The position numbers and the translations under genes were made by a program. The notes under the pieces are model-generated. The model saw only the letters and a program-made list of their open reading frames with translations, was not told the DNA's origin and searched no databases. Below are positions 23,643-25,715 of a stretch of 25,715 nt of DNA, one piece after another. This DNA is from DATLYH01 sp035575035 (GTDB taxonomy: Bacteria > Planctomycetota > Planctomycetia > Gemmatales > Gemmataceae), in contig DATLYH010000059.1 in the NCBI GenBank assembly GCA_035575035.1, positions 1-25,715 of the forward strand, written 5' to 3'. The first letter of the stretch is position 1; each line of letters opens with the position of its first letter.

Positions 23643-24611
23643 ATGTACCGTGTGCGCGCTGTTCGGCGGTTCGGTTTCACACTCATTGAGTTATTGGTGG
23701 TGATTGCCATCATCGGCATCTTGATCGCCCTGCTCTTGCCGGCGGTTCAGAAAGTGCGCGAGGCCGCGGCGCGTACCCAGTGTGCCAACAACCTCAAGCA
23801 ACTCGGCATTGCCGTCCACAACTTCCACAGCACCCAAAACGCTCTGCCGCCCGACCGCATTGCCAACACCTGGCCGACCTGGGCCGTGCTGATTCTGCCT
23901 TACATCGAGCAGGAGAACGTCTACCGGCTCTGGCAGGTAGACCGGCGGTATTACGAGCAGACGGATGCTGCCCGCATGAACCTCATTAAGACGTACCTGT
24001 GCCCCTCGCGCCGCACCAGCACTGGTTTCAGCAGGAACGACCGGCGCACTAGCCCGACCGTCTATCCACACCGGGCGGGGGCGCTGTCGGACTACGCCAG
24101 CTGCCAGGGGACTGGCAACATCGGCGGCGCCCGGGCTAACGGCGCGATGATCATCAGTGATGCCGAGGCCATCGACGACGGCGGCGATCAGGTGACCGGA
24201 GGGCTGGCCCGGGCCCCGGCCGGGTCGCGCATCATTTCCTGGCGGTCCCGGCTCACGTTTAACTCGATCACCGACGGCACCAGCAACACTTTCCTGTTCG
24301 GCGAGAAGCACCTCCGGCCGGCGGCCTTGCGCAACCCGGGGAGCAACGAGGACCGCAGCGTCTTCAATGGAGATCGCGCAGCCGCCTACCGCCGCTGGGC
24401 GGGCCGCGGCACCGACGGCAAGCAACGGCCGCTGGCGTCCCCTGGCGACACAGTGCTGGGCAACCAACGCTTTGGCGGGCCGCACCCCGGCGTCTGTCAG
24501 TTCGTGCTCTGCGACGGTAGCGTTCGCCCCGTCCGGGTCGCCATCGACATCGACACCCTCACCCGCCTGGCAGCCCGGAACGATGGCCAACCGATCCGCA
24601 GCGACTTCTGA
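23643..24611 (+). CDS. DUF1559 protein with prepilin-type N-terminal methylation signal
   Basis: The product is 322 aa from ATG 23643, 7 nt after GGGAGG; GTG 23637 is less likely. The type IV pilin/pseudopilin signal is complete: a basic leader, cleavage after G11, F12 and E16 (RRFG-FTLIELLVVIAI), then the hydrophobic helix. The DUF1559 (SBP_bac_10) domain follows with QCANNLKQLGIAVHNFHS, LPYIEQENVYRLW and the C-terminal HPGVCQFVLCDGSVRPV. The family is hugely expanded in planctomycetes and thought to be cell-surface pseudopilin-like, with an unproven role. It is probably co-transcribed with the lipoprotein gene 118 bp downstream. Confidence 0.96.
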   Translation: MYRVRAVRRFGFTLIELLVVIAIIGILIALLLPAVQKVREAAARTQCANNLKQLGIAVHNFHSTQNALPPDRIANTWPTWAVLILPYIEQENVYRLWQVDRRYYEQTDAARMNLIKTYLCPSRRTSTGFSRNDRRTSPTVYPHRAGALSDYASCQGTGNIGGARANGAMIISDAEAIDDGGDQVTGGLARAPAGSRIISWRSRLTFNSITDGTSNTFLFGEKHLRPAALRNPGSNEDRSVFNGDRAAAYRRWAGRGTDGKQRPLASPGDTVLGNQRFGGPHPGVCQFVLCDGSVRPVRVAIDIDTLTRLAARNDGQPIRSDF

Positions 24612-24729
24612 AAGGTGAAGCACATTTGAGGAGTGCAGCGAGGCATCTGCCCCATGGTGGCTCGATCTCTGGACCAAGCCACTCCAAAACGGCAGAGTCT
24701 CGCCGCATTCCCAAAGGGAGCAATTGATC

Positions 24730-25176
24730 ATGTATAGTCGAAATATCAGCCTCGGCCGATGGGTCCTGGCCGGTCTGGCGGCGATGCTGGTGTGCGGCCT
24801 GGCCGGCTGCGGGGAAGGCGGTCCGGTTACTCACTCGGTCACGGGAAAGGTTGTCTTCAAGGATGGGAACATCGACCAACTAGTTGGCGGACGGGTGGAG
24901 TTTCAACCCCTCGATAATCCCGATGTGCTGGCCAGCGCCGATATCCAGGAGGACGGCAGCTTCTCTCCCGTCACCCTCAAGGACGGGAAGGAGACGCCGG
25001 GCCTTCTCCCTGGGACCCACCGTGTCTGCGTCTTTCCCCCTGACGAGGACGAGGACGAGCCGCTGATCATCGACCGGCGTTTTCAGGACTTCACCCGGTC
25101 CGGCCTGCAGTGTACGGTTACAGACGATGGCGAGATCACCATCGAGGTAACCCGGCCGCAGCGCCGGCGACGCTGA
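24730..25176 (+). CDS. Small lipoprotein with transthyretin/carboxypeptidase-regulatory-like fold
   Basis: The product is 148 aa from ATG 24730 (GGGAG 9 nt upstream). The signal ends in the lipobox LAGC (24-27), so Cys 27 is lipid-anchored. The mature part VTHSVTGKVVFKDG ... GGRVEFQPLDNP ... ASADIQEDGSFSPVTLKDGK ... LLPGTHRVCVFPP follows the beta-sandwich pattern of the carboxypeptidase regulatory-like proteins that regularly follow DUF1559 genes in planctomycetes. The C terminus (IIDRRFQDFTRSGLQCTVTD ... TIEVTRPQRRRR) keeps the usual 'F.d...sgL...V..g.n...i.v' ending. A structural or envelope partner role is likely; no enzymatic motif is seen. Confidence 0.9.
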   Translation: MYSRNISLGRWVLAGLAAMLVCGLAGCGEGGPVTHSVTGKVVFKDGNIDQLVGGRVEFQPLDNPDVLASADIQEDGSFSPVTLKDGKETPGLLPGTHRVCVFPPDEDEDEPLIIDRRFQDFTRSGLQCTVTDDGEITIEVTRPQRRRR

Positions 25177-25325
25177 CGCCAACGCCCCGGCCCCGCCGCG
25201 TGGTGTCTACTTCCCCTTCTCCCGCACCGGAAACGCCACCGCCTGCACCGCATCGACGTGCGGCAGAACCGCGAAGACCCAAGCCGTTGCCCCCTCAACG
25301 CCGGCCGCCCCAACAAGGCATCGGC

Positions 25326-25715
25326 TTATTCGCCCCGATCCCCCACCAGGATAAAGGCCGACCAGTAGTAGGGATGGGCAAACGGCTTGACCACGCCCGG
25401 CCTCACCGGCGGCAGCTTCGCCTCCTTGCCGCGCGCCACGGCCGGCAGGCGCGCCAACGCCGCCTCCACTTCCTCCACGCTCAGGTTCCGCAGCCACGCC
25501 TTGGCCTCCCGCAACGCCTCGATCTTGGCCAGCGGCCGCTTCAACCCCGCACGCTGGCCCAGCAGGTTCTCATAAAAACGGACCATCAGCAACGCCGTGG
25601 CCCGGTCATCCACCTTCCACCAACTCAGCACCAGGCTCCGGGTGCCGGCCAGAAACAAAGCCTGCGTGAACCCAAGATACCCCTCGCCGCCCCCATACCG
25701 CCCCAACCCCGACTC
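25326..25715 (-). CDS. CHAT-domain protein, C-terminal end (cut by window edge)
   Basis: The last 129 codons of a larger gene enter the window from the right. ESGLGRYGGGEGYLGFTQAL, FLAGTRSLVLSWWKVDD, ALLMVRFYENLL and HPYYWSAFILVGD follow the C-terminal half of the CHAT (caspase-like HetF/TPR-associated) peptidase domain. The visible ESGLG aligns with ETGLG of the family's ACETGLG, so the catalytic Cys would be the residue just beyond the window edge. CHAT proteins are caspase/separase-like proteases, often with TPR repeats and roles in signalling or defence. Upstream domains cannot be seen. The 149 bp between its stop and the lipoprotein stop contain no supported gene. Confidence 0.88.
   Translation of the reverse strand, partial: ESGLGRYGGGEGYLGFTQALFLAGTRSLVLSWWKVDDRATALLMVRFYENLLGQRAGLKRPLAKIEALREAKAWLRNLSVEEVEAALARLPAVARGKEAKLPPVRPGVVKPFAHPYYWSAFILVGDRGE

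Noticed and set aside
25180..25325. Minus-strand piece reading AWVFAVLPHVDAVQAVAF after the CHAT stop
   Set aside because: The composition looks coding-like, but there is no start codon or ribosome binding site, and the CHAT domain already ends normally before it. It may be a gene remnant; not called.

Overview
The window looks like a chromosomal segment of a high-GC planctomycete, most likely of the Gemmata group. The evidence is gene content, not a database match: a DUF1559 prepilin-like protein followed by a small lipoprotein, two secreted formylglycine-type sulfatases beside a Tat-exported molybdopterin oxidase, a Ser/Thr kinase with a C-terminal membrane anchor, a VWA protein with an N-terminal 'SMVDVLCCALG' membrane segment, a remnant of the 'KPYPEFPL' recombinase family, a CHAT protein, and short 31-bp tandem GC-rich repeats.

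Left part (1-7.7 kb): a 31-bp tandem array and a promoter precede a Ser/Thr kinase. A second 31-bp array of different sequence follows it and abuts the 3' end of tRNA-Ser(GCU). Next come two decayed genes (a recombinase remnant with an internal deletion, and an unknown small gene with an in-frame stop) and a strong inverted repeat. A membrane-anchored coiled-coil VWA protein (+) then converges on a giant FHA / coiled-coil / pseudokinase protein (-). The kinase, VWA and FHA-pseudokinase genes could form one phospho-signalling module, but this is inference from adjacency and domains.

Middle part (7.7-13.3 kb, all minus strand): mutL (endonuclease-type), a DUF4058 gene, a toxin-first RelE/antitoxin pair with a 62-nt overlap, a zinc-ribbon protein split by a frameshift at a run of eight G, and a sigma54-dependent response regulator with two C-terminal Fis-type helices. 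The first 34 codons of mutL are present a second time, 1007 bp upstream, joined in frame to the DUF4058 gene. A tandem 29-bp operator-like repeat and a 26-bp palindrome lie in front of the regulator, in the space shared with the divergent HD-GYP gene.

Right part (13.5 kb to end): an HD-GYP protein and a CPBP intramembrane protease (+); prs (-), with a good sigma70-type promoter; a 59-bp copy of an internal piece of the next gene; a class V aminotransferase with coaD (+); a minus-strand operon of a sulfite-oxidase-like enzyme and two sulfatases; the DUF1559/lipoprotein pair (+); and the C-terminal end of a CHAT-domain gene (-), cut by the window edge.

The most unusual signals are the two displaced partial gene copies (mutL 5' end and aminotransferase fragment). 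Both lie about 1.0 kb from their source in the same orientation, and most of their differences are synonymous. Other notable signals are the G8 frameshift, the tandem operator before the regulator, and the two unrelated arrays that share a 31-bp period. I found no rRNA, CRISPR array or intact insertion sequence.
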